Assembly (NCBI GenBank): GCA_029378245.1
Contig: JARKIF010000009.1
Location: 1,798,001 to 1,862,000, forward strand
Reading direction: 5' to 3'
Length of the DNA: 64,000 bases
Origin: Roridomyces roridus
Taxonomy: Eukaryota > Basidiomycota > Agaricomycetes > Agaricales > Mycenaceae
In this document: positions 46,601 to 58,800 of the stretch, one piece after another
Numbering within the stretch: the stretch's first letter is position 1
How the letters are laid out: each line of letters begins with the position of its first letter
Notes under the pieces: generated by a model
Databases searched by the model: none
What the model saw: the letters and a program-made list of their open reading frames with translations, nothing else
What the model was told of the DNA's origin: nothing
Program-made: the position numbers and the translations under genes

Positions 46601-46672
46601 GCATGCCGAGGCCACCAGTCTGCACGACGCCAAGGGCAGATGTACTGCTGCGAGAGTAGAGAAAGACTGCAT
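43643..46672 (-). CDS. APC4: Anaphase-promoting complex subunit 4
   Basis: Scaffold subunit of the APC/C ubiquitin ligase that drives exit from mitosis. It begins MQSFSTLAAVHLPLASCRLV, then a WD40-like domain: CPDKDLLVLISRLGGRDRMSLWKMQG written in parts, and IVGIAWSPDGQSIAVAHDPP. The middle is the helical APC4 domain (ARELVWYCTRVIKEMRAVWF). The end is a small beta domain: a 38-bp intron joins LGHVLM to GRRELAYGGSGPVSM, then ALNGRVGRRVACVLDG and an acidic tail EGEDGDE with TGA at 43643. Multiple introns; several in 44300-45240 were not fixed precisely. The ATG is only 33 bp after the DRS1 stop. Confidence 0.9.
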
Positions 46673-46705
46673 GAAACACGATCACGTGTGATGTATTACA
46701 ACCGA

Positions 46706-49157
46706 CTACTTGCGCTTGCCGACCTTTTTACCGAGTCTACCGACAGCATCCCCCTTCTTGGCCCGCACACCTTCTCCGCTGCTACTCCTCTGCCCAAGAT
46801 CTGTCCCGAACCCACTCCCTGACACGCGCGTCGCCTTCTTCTTACGACTCGACTTTTTCCCGTTCGCATTGCTCGTGGGGACGCCAATTTTTTGTGGCCT
46901 GGCGCTCTTTTTCGCAGATCGAATCGCGGCTTTCGTCGCTCCGCCGTCTCCAAGTTCCGCATCCTCCTCCATTGCCATTTTTCTCCGTTTGGCTTTCCGC
47001 GTAAGGCCGTCAAACTTGTCTCGTTTCGGCTGCAAGAAAATGAGAAAGCCGTCGAACAAAAGCAGATGTTGTATACCTTGTCAGAGACTACCTGCTCTTT
47101 CGCTTTTTTGCCAGCAGGGACGCTTGCCTCGTACTGCTGCTTGCTTACAGCTTCAGCGTTCTGCTTTTCTTTCCCGGTCTGGAACCAGGTTCGCGCAGGC
47201 CTCGAATAAATCTCGGCTTGATGCTCAAGCATGTTCTGACCCTTTTTGAGCTCCATCTCGGCTTGACGAAGCTTGGAATTGGGTCAGCATAGTTTCAACG
47301 ACCCGGCGTCAGCATACCTGTTTCTCCTCTTGCTCCTCTTTCAGAATCTCCGAAATCTCGCCTTTCATGTCGTCCAACTTTTGCGCCCACTTGGCCACGA
47401 CCTCTGTTGGAACGATGCGATGGCGGACCTGGTTCTCCTCGGCGCCATGCTTGATTGCAGCCTTGAGCATTTTTCGGTCAGCCTCGCCGACAAGCGTCAC
47501 TGATCGCCCCTTGCGACCCGCTCGAGCTGTCCGTCCAACACGGTGAAGGTACTGCGCGAGCTGACTGGGCATATCGTAGTTGATGACCGTGTCGATACCC
47601 TTGATATCGAGACCACGAGAGGCCAAATCAGTCGCCATCAAATAGTCCACGGCGCCGTCTCGGAAATGTTGCAATGCAGTTAGACGCTAAAGACGGAGTG
47701 AGCGGTGACCAGAAAGGGGGCCGAAAATCCTCACCTGCTCTTGTGTAAGATCTCCATGCAGCTCATCGCACTTCATGCCTAGCATACTAAACACGATGCG
47801 CATCTGATGGGCCAGCTTTTTACTGCGCAAGAAAACGATAACACCACCCTTGAACGTCCGTTTGCACAAGGCGACCAACAACGCGGATCGCTCGGCCTCC
47901 TTCCCAGCACGCACCCGCACAAACTCTTGCACGAGGCTCCGAGCTACACTCCGCTTGGGATCCACGAACAGCCGCACAGGCTTGTTCAACGACATCCTGA
48001 CGAGTTCGTCGACCGAGTCCGTCATGGTGGCGGAGAACAACATGGTTTGGCGAGACACGGGGCAGGATTTGACGATTTCCGTCAATTCGTCCGCGAAACC
48101 GTCCGAGAGCATTCGATCGGCTTCGTCCAAAACCAAGACGTCCAACGTATCCAGCGTGAAGGATGGAGAATTGTGAATGTGGTCGATGAGCCGACCGGGG
48201 GTGGCGATAACGATATCAGGGCGGCTGCGCAGAGCAACTTCCTGAGACTTGACAGAAAGTCCACCTGTGAGTAATATAAATGAAAGAAAAACATGGGCAA
48301 CAAGAAAGAAACGCACCGACAACGAGACAGAAGCGAATATCCGTGTGTGTTGCCAGTTTACAGCCGACTTCAAAACACTGTACTGCCAACTCTCTCGTCG
48401 GCACCAGAACAAGACAACGGGTCGCCGCCGCCTTGGTTCCCTTCTCCCGATACATCAACCGCTCCAGCATGGGAATTATGAAAGCCGCGGTCTTGCCTGA
48501 CCCAGTAACAGCTCCACCAACGACATCCTTGCCCAACAACGCGACAGGAATGGTCGCAGCTTGAATCGGCGTAGGCTTCAAAAAGCCCAGACTCGTAATA
48601 GCTTTGAGGATAGGTCGTGATAGATTCATCGTCAAGAAGGACGCATGTTCCTCTTTCGCAGTCGTTGACGAGTCGAAGAAGGCCGCTTTCCGGTCTTTTT
48701 CAGCTTGAGTTTCTGGTTCCGACTCGTCTTCGGAGGAATCTGGCATGTCCTCTTCCTCGTCATCTTCGTCTGGAGTACCGGCACCCTCCTCGTCGTCGTC
48801 GTCCGACGAAGCAAGTGGGTCGTCCTCTTCGTCATCATCCTCGCCCAACGCGCCGCCAAACTCGTCCTCTGCCTCTTCTCCGTCCGACCCGTCCTCCTCT
48901 TCCTCCTCTTCTTCAACTCGTTTTCGCTTTGTCCCAAGCCTCCGACGAGCTATAATATCATCGACAGATATCGGTTCCGGCTTGGTGCCGCCTTTGACGA
49001 CGTCGTCGAGAGCAGTCTGTTGGCCCAATAGATCGGCGTAAGGGTCGCCAGAGAGATCGAATACAAAGTCGGGATTGAGGTCAGAGTCGTCTTTCGTTTT
49101 AGGAGGAGCATTGTCCTCTACATCAGAGTCTATTGTGAGGATGTAGTCGTCGTCCAT
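46706..49157 (-). CDS. DRS1: ATP-dependent RNA helicase DRS1 (DEAD box)
   Basis: Nucleolar DEAD-box helicase for assembly of the 60S ribosomal subunit. A very acidic N-terminus (runs of Glu and Asp near 48640-48960) with [10 protein letters not shown] is followed by the Q motif [18 protein letters not shown], motif [10 protein letters not shown], Ia [43 protein letters not shown] and [12 protein letters not shown]. The C-terminus has the family's lysine-rich coil ([20 protein letters not shown]) and [16 protein letters not shown], then a basic tail ending GKKVGKRK. Four short introns. Frame intact. Confidence 0.95.
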
Positions 49158-49282
49158 GTCGAGGCGAAAAATTGTTGGTCGGACATCGGATCACGGCCCG
49201 GAGAGTACAAATTACATACACACTTTTTGGTAGAGATGCGGGGTATAAACATGCAATGGTCCGACAGAGAGCGAGGAAAAGG

Positions 49283-52200
49283 CTACCATGAGAAAAGCTT
49301 CCTCATCTTTGTAATGTCTGCTGTTCCCAACCTCGACGACTGCTCCCGCATCATTCGTGGTGGACTTGGTCCATCTATATCCTCCTGCGGCGCAATACGC
49401 GACTTTTGCATGTCATCGTTCATGATAAAGTCGGCCTGCAGTAGCTCCCCAATGTGCTTCCTCGGCGGGAAGTTATAATCGCTGACGGCCCGACATTGCG
49501 CCTGACACTGCGTCGTACTGTTTATAAATCTGCCCATCATGTTGAACTTGCCCCAGTGGATTTTTGTTGGATCCGATGGGTTCACATCGTCATTGGCTTC
49601 ATGAGCCCTAATGAGGTCCGACATGTGTACCTCCCTGAATCACTGCGTAAACGAGGTGAAACATAAGAATCGACGGATGCTCACAGTGCAGGTATACAGG
49701 CGCCTTTGGTGTTCCTCAATGCAAGCCGATACGCCCGATGTGACCGAATCTGCTGCAGGAGAACATCCCAGGACTGCAGATTTTTCGCCTGGTCGGGTGA
49801 CTTGAGTTTAAACTGCTCCATAGTCTGGTCTCCCGGGAATGTGGAATGATTGATTCCAGCGACGAACGCACGCAGCGCAGAGTAGTTGTTCAGCCCACGA
49901 AGCTTTTGAGCGATTTCCACAATCTTCTCAATCTGCTTCGCTCGGGCCCTCGCCTTGTCATGACACAGTATGATAGAGACAACCCTGGATGGTTTGAGTG
50001 ATGGATCACAGACACGCAGAGGATCAGCATACCAATCGGCCAGATGATTCGAGAACTGGTTGAAGCGGGCGATTGAATCCATAGCGGGGTCCTTCTTTCC
50101 CGAAACAAAGGTGAACCGGAGCCAATGACGTGGCTAGTAAAGTAAGCGTTTGTTGTGCACACCGTGGTAAAGAGCCTACTTCGATATCTAGGAACAACTC
50201 GACTTCCATGCGGGTTATCTCCTGTGCGATCTCTTCAGAGTCCGCTGCGTTGAGATCCGCAGCAAGCTTGAGGAGCTTCTTCAGTTGTAATCGTTCGTCC
50301 TCGGCGCTACCGTTTGAGGAGCCGTTCGACGTGGTTTGCGAGATGATGAGCTTGTTCCCGAGCGGCAGACTCCCTTTTCGTTCTCGGAACGGTGTGGGAA
50401 TAGCAGGCGTCGCTTTCGGTTTGGCAGGCGACCGGGAACTAGGCAATGTTGTCTCCAAATCAGAACTGTAAGTGCTACCAAGAGTGAGGACGGCGCTCTT
50501 TTCGTCGTCATCGTAGTCGCTCTCGTCCTCGGGGTAATCTGGTTTGTGTGCCCAAGCGGCGTCCTTGTCAACGAGATTTGGGAGCATCTCGTGAAAGGGA
50601 AGGAAGTCCGACCCATAGTGGAGGAGATACGTCTTGGACGTGATGGATTTGAAGAGCGCGGAGAGCGCGCTTGGAGTCCCTCGGACCTTGAAATCATACG
50701 GGTAATCTCGAATCCACTGCTCCAGCAGGTGGCAGATTCTTCAATGCGAATAAGGACACGAAGAGAGAAACAGTCGGAACGTACCGCATCTGGGCAAAAC
50801 AGGCAAACATGGGGTCTCCAGAGGGTTGGTCAAGTTGGCGAAGTCGTAATTGCATGGCCAAAAGGATACTCCTCGGACTTGCGAATCTCCGGTAAGTGAG
50901 TAAGAAATGTGTGATATATGTTGGGTCTAGCCAAGTCAGTAAGCGAGCCTCCAAAATCGGAGACGCGTACCATCTCCGCTGACAGCCAAAAACAAGAGTT
51001 TATCGAGCAGTTCGTCTAGGGTAGCCCATGGCCGACTACTCGCATCCTTTTCCCTGGGATCCTTCTGGTTCGGTGGAGGCTCCGCAACAACCTCGGCTAC
51101 GTCAGCCGATGGCTTCTGCTGCACACTAGAGTTGCTGCGGGTAATGCTGCTGGTAAGGTTGGCGTCCTTTTCGATTTGCCAATCACGAGTTCGTGATTTC
51201 TCGTGCTCGGACAATAAATCGCCAGTGGATCGTGCCCGAGTTGGAGAGTTGGGGACGGTCGGAGAACGAGAGGCAGGGATGGTGGGTAGCGGTGCGTTTG
51301 GTGGTCGAGATAATGCAGTCTGTCCTTGTGAAAGCGTGCTCATTGATGACACCGACGAGGAGGCGGTGGGTGTCACGGTGCGGGATGTCTCCCATGGCGG
51401 AGGAGATATCAGTAAGACTGGCGAGGCCGGGTTCCGGTAATCAGCATCGGATTGACTTTTATGGACTAGGAATAATTGAGACTGGGCCCACAAGGGAAAG
51501 AAATCACAACACGGACGTCGAACACGGAAGACGGCTTTGATCAGCCATTCAAACGCTTGCCGCATTTTTTTCTTGCCAGAGTCATTGGCATTGGATACTT
51601 CGACCAATCCATTGTCGTAGAGTTGCAGGAAATCGGCTGCTGCGCCCTGGGGATCCACGCTCCGTTGTAGGTCGGACTTGCACGCTAAAACGACCGTTGG
51701 AATCATCATGGCACGGAATCGCCCTGGGAACAAATCAGCGGCGAATGGAGGCGGGTAGAGACAAACTCACGAAGAAGACCTTCGACGGGCAGAAATGAAT
51801 CCGAGTCCGAGGCGTCGTAACACATAATGACGCCGTTTATTTGAGGGGAGCCATCGGGCCACACGGAGTCATCCAAGGTCGATTTGGATACATCTGCCTC
51901 TATGACGTGCAAATGGTATTCCTCAAAACCGTCTCGGATACGCCCGGTCCGGAGCTTGTCTAGAGGCAATTTAGCAGAAAACAGCGAGCGTGGAGAGAAC
52001 TGACGCACAGCTGGCAGAGAAGTAGGGACTCGGTATTTCAAAGGCATGGCTGGTGGAGTCGGAAAGACCATAGTCTTTCAAGCCTTTCCTTATGACCACA
52101 GATTTGCCACACTTGGCTGCACCAACGACGAGAAGAGTGAGGGGGGTATCCTTGTTGGGTGCGCCGAGCTATTAACGGTCCAGTTGGATACGGCGTGAAA

Positions 52201-52818
52201 AGGATTGAAACTCACATCGGAGACATGGGTATTAATTAACATGCTACGCTTGGCGGGATGGGAAGCATAGACACCCAAGCTGCCGCTCCGTGTTCTCCCC
52301 GTTCTTGAACGGGGAGTGGGAACTGACTGTCGTATTGGGTGGCGACTGAAAGCCCCAGTGGCCTCCTCCGTACTTGACTCGGACATGATGCTGCTCATGC
52401 TTGAAGCAGTACTGAGGGTGGTGGTGCGAGGGGGAAGGGGAAGATCACCGCCGCGAATGGGTTTTGCATTTTCCATGCCTGCGTAACGGTCGGGGAAGGT
52501 ATCTGGGCGTTCGACGTCCGAGTCGTATTCATCGCGCAGCGAGGAACTGACGCTGGCCCCCCGTTGGCGAGGCTGGTACATCTGGACGCGCTCGACAGAA
52601 GAGCGGTCAAAGACGAGATTTCGGGGTGGTTCGAGAGCAGAGGCGGTATGGCCGCGATTGGGCCGAGGCGCAGAGTCTGCTCGTGGAGTGTGCAGGGCGA
52701 ACGAGTCGACAGACACCGACTTGCGCACACTCCGAATGTCTGAATCTCCCAGAGCAGGAGGCGGAGTGACTGGGTGGGCCGAGGCGGCGAAGGAGGGAGA
52801 CGAGCCACCAGAATGCAT
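49283..52818 (-). CDS. Ras guanine-nucleotide exchange factor with an N-terminal degenerate GTPase-like domain
   Basis: Predicted activator of Ras-family GTPases. Parts in order: a Ser/Arg/Pro-rich N-terminus from MHSGGSSPSF (about 200 residues); a small-GTPase-like segment with P-loop VVGAAKCGKSVVIRKGL (GX4GKS), VIMCYDASDSDSF and VVLACKSDLQRS in place of NKxD, and no DxxG; a linker; a RasGEF-N/REM region (RLLTWLDPTYITHFLLTYRR); and the CDC25 catalytic domain (QIEKIVEIAQKLRGLNNYSA, LRAFVAGINHSTF, then GKFNMMGRFINS). It ends KMRKLFSW. Several short introns, joints in the REM part not all fixed. The missing G3/G4 residues suggest that the GTPase-like domain does not hydrolyse GTP. Confidence 0.85.
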
Positions 52819-53026
52819 GAAGATGCGCGTTCAAGACCAGGCACTGATACCGCAGATCACCAGAGTCAGATTTCTAACTACAACATTTTTTGCACGGTAC
52901 GGTACTGGTCTATGGTACATGTACCCGCCATTTTGAGCGCAGAATACAACACGGTATTAAATAGTTCTCCTAGTCGTCGATCAGAGTACAGAACGATCGG
53001 GGAAATTTTGCTCACAAATAAGATAT

Positions 53027-54390
53027 TCACCGACACCCTGCTCGAAACTCCAGAAGCTGAAAGGCAGCTTCCCGCTCCTCGTCTGTATGCGACGGATGTA
53101 TGTATGGTGACGATACTGGCGAAGGGGAGAGTGACGGCGACGGCGTGACTGCCTCTTGTTCCTCATCCTCTTCATCTTCGTCGCTTGAACGGGATCGCAT
53201 CTGCGTCCGGAGTCGCCTTGGTCTCTCTCGCTCTAGGGATGGAGTCGCGGATCTTGATGCCGACGCCGAGGATGGATAAAATGCGGCCCCGTAGCTGTCC
53301 CCAAAGTCAAAATCGTCGTCACTACCCGCATTGCGGCGGCCACCGAGTTTCTTCTCTCGTTTCCGAGCAGACTGGCGCAGATTCCTGAACCAGTTGGTCA
53401 CCTTTGAATGGCCATCTTGAGTTCCCGAGAAGCAGTCTTTTAACTTTCGATGTATTCACCTTGCCAATTTCCCTTCAAATGGGTCAACGTCGAGCCAAAT
53501 GATCAAGACGTTCAGACTACTCACATGCCAATCTCCAGGGCCAGCGCAGAACGCTCTTCGATCGAAGGTTGGGGTGTCTTGTTGAATAACTCCTTCAAAC
53601 GGTCGAGTTGACGAGGTTCTGGGCGAGCTCGTCGTTGACGAGACGACAAGGGAGGGCCAGCAGCGGAGCTGTATGGTGTAGCGCTGCGACGGGACGAAGC
53701 CCTTCGACTCCGGGACGTGAAACCGTCGTCAAAGGCGGGTGATTGACGTCCGCTTTCTGTTGCAGGTGAAAACGCAAAGTCTTCGTCTTTTGGGTTCTGA
53801 GGCAGACTGCGATGCCCACTTGGTAACATTTCCCCGGAAACAGACTGGACTCACTCTTGGATGTTGTCATTGGCGGGTATCTGGGCCTCGTCTTGTCCTT
53901 GCAGTTCCTCGTCGGAAGGGTGCTGCAAACTTTGTGGTGGTATGCTTTCGAGAGGAAAAGATTGGGATTCTTGTGGAAAAAGAGGGTCGGTTTCTGGTGG
54001 AGGTGCTATATGCTGATTGCCTCGAGGTCTTTTCTTCGAGGCCCGTTTGTTTTGAAAGTAAGAGTTGACGGATTTTTGGTGTCTAAGGGAGGAAATATGA
54101 AGACGAGTGGCAAGGTGAATGGGGTAGACGTACAGGCCAATCGACAGAGCCAATTCTGTACGCTGTACGAGCGATGGGTGCTCAGTTTCCAGATAAAGAG
54201 CATTCAAAGCAGCGAGTTGGACTGCAGGCGGATAAGGGAAATGCATAATGGATACGAGCAGAGAGACTTGCCTGCTGAATGGCGATGGCGTTTCGGTGGC
54301 ATGGGTATGGGTGGAAAATTGAAAGTAGCAGAGACAAAGCGGCTGCACTGATAACGTAAACCTTAGAGCTATATCATTCTGATTGCTCAT
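53027..54390 (-). CDS. Transcription-factor-like protein with two homeodomain-like segments
   Basis: DNA-binding protein candidate. First segment (about 54080-54330): AVQLAALNALYLETEHPSLV, ALSIGL, and over a 50-bp intron HQKSVNSYFQNKRASKKRP, with YFQNKR in place of WFQNRR. Then a Pro/Gln/Glu-rich linker. Second segment (about 53330-53660): SSRQRRARPEPRQLDRLKEL, SIEERSALALEIGM, then KVTNWFRNLRQSARKREKK with the classic helix 3. The C-terminus has acidic runs (SSDEDEEDEEQEA) and Ser/Pro repeats, ending LEFRAGCR. The first joint (NIQ-D-GHRSLPQ) is in frame over a 36-bp intron; the splice between IGM and KVTNWF (53402-53525) is unresolved. The start at 54390 is the first ATG of the frame. Confidence 0.72.
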
Positions 54391-54468
54391 CTCATCTAGT
54401 CTCTCGACGCCGGACCTCGACAACCTCCCCACTGAAAGAGGATCTACTGCGACGAATACCCTCGACCA
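54391..54468. promoter_or_regulatory. Short divergent intergenic region (homeodomain gene / SurE-like)
   Basis: 78 bp between opposed start codons, probably shared promoter or overlapping leaders. No TATA box. Confidence 0.45.
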
Positions 54469-55625
54469 ATGCGTGTTCTTTTGACCAACGACGACGGGCC
54501 GCCGAGCGAATGGTCCCCTTATCTCTTTGGTTTTTACAAGCATCTCCTTCAACTGGGGTACGACGTCAAGGTACTCGCCTGCCCGATCTTTTCTTTCTCT
54601 CCTACCTACGCTAGGTAGTCATCCCGTCAGCTCAGAAATCCTGGGTCGGCAACAGCTTTCGAATCACCGAAGTCACTGCTGGCCATTTCTACTATCCCAC
54701 TGAACCAGATGGCTTGACGGGTGAAACCTCAGAGACAGCTAGACCGCTCAAAGCTGGCGAAGTGGCTGAATGGATTCTCCTTGACGGAGTAATTATATAC
54801 CCACTATCATTTCGACTACTCTTACACGGACCTTCAGACGCCATCCACCTGTGCAAACGTGGCTTTACACAATCTCTACCAAGACATAGACCTCGTCGTC
54901 AGCTCAATCTTGCTTTCCCACAGATTTTAATCTGACGGACGGAAATTTAGATCAGTGGGCCAAATCTTGGACGGAATACCTCGTCGGCGTTCGCTCTGAG
55001 CTCCGGAACTCTCGGCGCAGCTCTGTGTGAGTTACTGAAAAGAGAACTTCATGAATCGGGTCCAGAACACCATCCATAGCCGCCTCACTGTCCAACAAGC
55101 GGTCAATAGCAGTCTCCTACGGTACTGTTCACCGTCCAACTCCGACGACGTACTTTGAACCTGCTCATCTGCTTGCTTGTCGCATCATTCAACATCTTTG
55201 CGACAACTGGGGCGAGGATGAAGGCGGTCTGAGGGGCGAAGTGGACTTGTATAATGTCAACATTCCGCTGGTGGAGGGTCTGCTATCCGAAGAAGGCCTG
55301 CAGGTTCACAAGACGACCATGTGGAGAAATACATACGGGCGCCTCTTCAAGTCGGTGGCAGCCTCGGTCACCCAAACTGGTTCCACTCACGGCCCCCTCG
55401 CATTCAAATTCTCCCCTTCAATGGAAGGCTTGATACACCCCGACGAGTCCATGGTGCCCGTTGGATCCGACGGATATGCCATGTTCAAAGGTTTGTTGGA
55501 TACAACTCGTATGTTTCAGCCATTGCTAAAGAAATCTAGGTTGGGCCAGTGTTACTCCTCTCCGGGCGGGCTTTGCAGAGCCTGCTACGAATGGAGAAGG
55601 CGGTATTTTCAAGATGAAGTTGTAG
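54469..55625 (+). CDS. SurE-like acid phosphatase / 5'-nucleotidase
   Basis: Member of the SurE family, metal-dependent phosphatases acting on nucleoside monophosphates and similar substrates. The start MRVLLTNDDGPPSEWSPYLF carries the metal-binding NDDGP. Then VVIPSAQKSWVGNSFRITE, LDGTPSTCANVALHNLYQ, and over an intron ISGPNLGRNTSSAFALSSGT (the second family signature), SASLSNKRSIAVSYG, VDLYNVNIPLVEG, and GWASVTPLRAGFAEPATNGE at the end, finishing FKMKL at TAG 55623. Six or more exons, joints in frame. Yeast PBY1 and plant homologues share this layout. Confidence 0.9.
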
Positions 55626-55714
55626 TTGGTGCAGTTGCATCTGCGGGCTTCAGAGCTATGGACTGATTTCAAGATGAACTTGAAGTTGTAGTTACGGGTC
55701 GGGCCGGGCTTCAG
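55607..55714 (+). repeat. Imperfect tandem duplication at the SurE stop codon
   Basis: A 47-nt piece (55607-55653) spanning the last codons and stop of the SurE gene recurs in altered form at 55667-55714: both read TTTCAAGATGAA.. followed by TTGTAG and end in GGGCTTCAG. The second copy would code FKMNLKL and stop. Confidence 0.7.
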
Positions 55715-55884
55715 GGTAGTACGAATAGAAATGCCGTTGATGCACTTGCCACTTGCCATATTCGTCTGTCCCATTTGCAACAGCCAAGTGCAGCAGCCCC
55801 AGCCGAGCTGAACGGGTCCCTCTCCCTCGCACCCGTAGTTACAGTGGGCCATCTATCACATCCAAGTCGAGCTAGAAGAAACGG

Positions 55885-58800
55885 ATGTCCGAGCTGCGAG
55901 CGAGCATTCTTGATATTCCGATTCCGCGACCTACGATCGGGTCCGAAACCTCAAACGTACAACCGACACTGCCTGAGAATTATTTCATCCGGCCGTCTCC
56001 CATTTACATGGAGCGCCAGGACGCGGTTCTTCATTCTCCTTCTGCCTTTTCTCGCTTTTTTCTTCTTTCTTCCGAAATGCCTGGTGCCATACAGGATTTC
56101 GTCTTTCCTTCTGTGGTCAAGGCACGTCCAATTGCCTAACCGCTTTCGTTGGTTGATTGATCTTTTCCTAGCCTCTTCCAGAGCCACCGATAGCAGCGCG
56201 TCAATGTGAACCGTCGCTCATATACATTCCAGGGGGCCGGCCTATCCGACCTCTGCCATCCACTCCCCGCTTAGAAATGCACATAGGCGTCGTCGCGTTG
56301 GTCACCGATACCCCCAGCCCGAGTAAGCGCTCCCCGACCCAGAGGCACATGCACAATTACAGTCTCCCGTCGCCCTTGAGCCTCACTACGTCGCCTAGGC
56401 CGACTAGGTGCCAATCTTCTCCCTCTTTTTCCGACTTTCGCCAGGCCGTATACATCCCGGAGACTGTTCCAGAAAGTCCCAGCCGGGAACGGGTGGAAGC
56501 TGGTACTTCAAATGCCGAGCAACAGCCGCCGTTGCTAGCGTCGACGGATGACGAGGACCAACCTACTCCCGTTTCTCCTTCACCCTCTTCACATTCTTCC
56601 CGTCGTACCTCTCTACCTGGACGGAAATCACAACGTCTCTCCGCCCTTTCCCTCGCGTCCCTTCCTTTTCCTCTTCCATCTCCGCTCGGTGGCCCATCCG
56701 AGTGCGAGTGGGACATGGACCCGTTTGCGGATGCTTCGGGGCTTCGGTCAAAGTGGTCGCCAACATCTTCGACCATGTCGATCGCCCAGCAATTCGAGAT
56801 CAAGAAGGATAAAACACCTTCCGGGAGGTTGAGAGATTTCCTTCGGCAGAGTGTATCTGCATTCCATATCAGGGCCTCGATTGCGGGTGTCAAGCGTGGG
56901 TCTCAACTTTTTCGTCGGTCTTGACAAGTTTTAACACCACCCAGATACGGACCCAGATATGGAGACTCAAGAACAGCAATCATTCAAGACTCCGAGGAAC
57001 TCAGTTGGAACAGAGAAGGAGGTACCGGTCGCCGAGTTGTCAGAATTGACGGAGGAACATCCATCCACTGTGTCCCTTCTAGCCAGCACCTCGTCTGGTA
57101 TGTCTTTTAACGCTCTCATCAATCATCTTGCCACTTATCTTTTCTGATATAGACGCCGAAATTGTTGCGAATCCAGAATTACATCCGCATCCTCCTTCAG
57201 CGGAAGGCCGTCTTGGTACGAATTTGAACTCGTTTCGACATTTCCGATCGCCAATATCTGTTCTTCAGGTTCCTTACCGGAGGTTGAGCGGCTCGGTATG
57301 CTTTCCTTCACACGGTCCTCCTAGTCTATCAACTCATCCGACTTCCCTGCCAGATGCAGACGTTGAATGCAACGACATTGGCCACGCTGGACGCAGCGTG
57401 GCTGTAGTCTCAGGGATGGCACCCATAACTACAAATGCCGATCTTGATGCTGAAGACCCATTGCTTCATCCCCCTCATGCGTCGCCGCCGAGGCTAGCAC
57501 CCTCCCTCATGCTGCCCACAGTGTCACCCTCACCTCCACTCCTCGAGAGTCCTCGTTCCCCGATTCGCATCCTTCCGATACCCCCACCTCCCCTCGGTCG
57601 ACCACCAAACCCCCTGGTAGCCCGTTCAAAGCCTGTCCTAGACTTTGGCTTTCCATCGCCACCGTCACTGACGGTACCGCTCGGTGGTCAGGCAGGTCCA
57701 TCCTCCCCTGTCTCGCCGTCTGGTCGGCGACTACCGCCGTTGCCAACTCAGCCTTCTCCACCTAGTCCATTGGTGGCGCCCTCAGATGTTCGGATCAACG
57801 GCACTCCTGCAGTTCCTCCGCGATCAAAACTGCGACCTCTGCCTGTGAAGATTGGGAACACATTTCAGCAGGCATCAAAGCAGATTTTGCCGCTCGTAGA
57901 ACGGAGATCACTTCCATCACCTTTGGAATTCACTCCGCAACACTCGCATTCCTCCTCGGGTGGATCGATATCCCCGATGCCCACCCCGCCCAGATCAGAC
58001 TCTCCTTTACCGAGTTCGCCGACACACCGTGTCTCCAGCTCGGACGTCGTGGCGACGCTTCTCCTGCAGCGAAGCGGCGGGGCGTCGGGCGATGAGAAGG
58101 AAACTGTTCAGGAAGTCTTCTCCATCCGAGATTCTTCGATTCCTGAATTTTCTTGGACGGGTTTACTTCCGGATCTCGACGACGATACAGTGTCCATATA
58201 CTCCCAATCGTCCGCTGCGTATACTTTCCGCAGTCGGTCGGTCAGGCGGCAGACCCGGAGATCGAGTCGGCGGAAGACCGCCATGTCCATGATGTCTGTG
58301 TACTCGCAGGCGTCCTTCTTTCCTCGAGATGTCATGGACATGCCGCCAATCTCCAGCCTTCCTTGGACATTGAAGGAAACAGAGTTTGCGGACGATTTGG
58401 GCTCTGCGGATTCCAGGAAAGTGACGTTCGATTCACCTACTCTTCCTGGTGTTGCACTGGAGAATGCTGAACCCGCGGTTCCTCCTCCGATACGGGTATC
58501 CTTGGCACCCCGGAAATCCATTCTGAAAACGACCCTCCCAAATCCCGACTCCGGGCCACTCATTGATTGGGAGAACTTGTTTGTCGCCCAGCTCGACGCA
58601 TCAAGCCATCGTCGAACATCTTCCAACATTTCCCTCGTCGAATCCTCTCTTCCGACCATTGAGGAAGGCACCTTCAGCGTTCAGTCGCAAGACCAAGACC
58701 TTGCGACTCCCCCCGCAAGCATCAGTGGCGACTCGATCGGCATTCCTCCGTCGCCGTCTTGTGCCCGGTTCATTCCCAACCGAAGACGGCGAACCGTTCG

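Noticed and set aside
48617..49041. Long antisense frames over the DRS1 N-terminus (poly-Ser and Arg/Pro-rich)
   Set aside because: They are mirror images of the Glu/Asp-rich repeats of DRS1.
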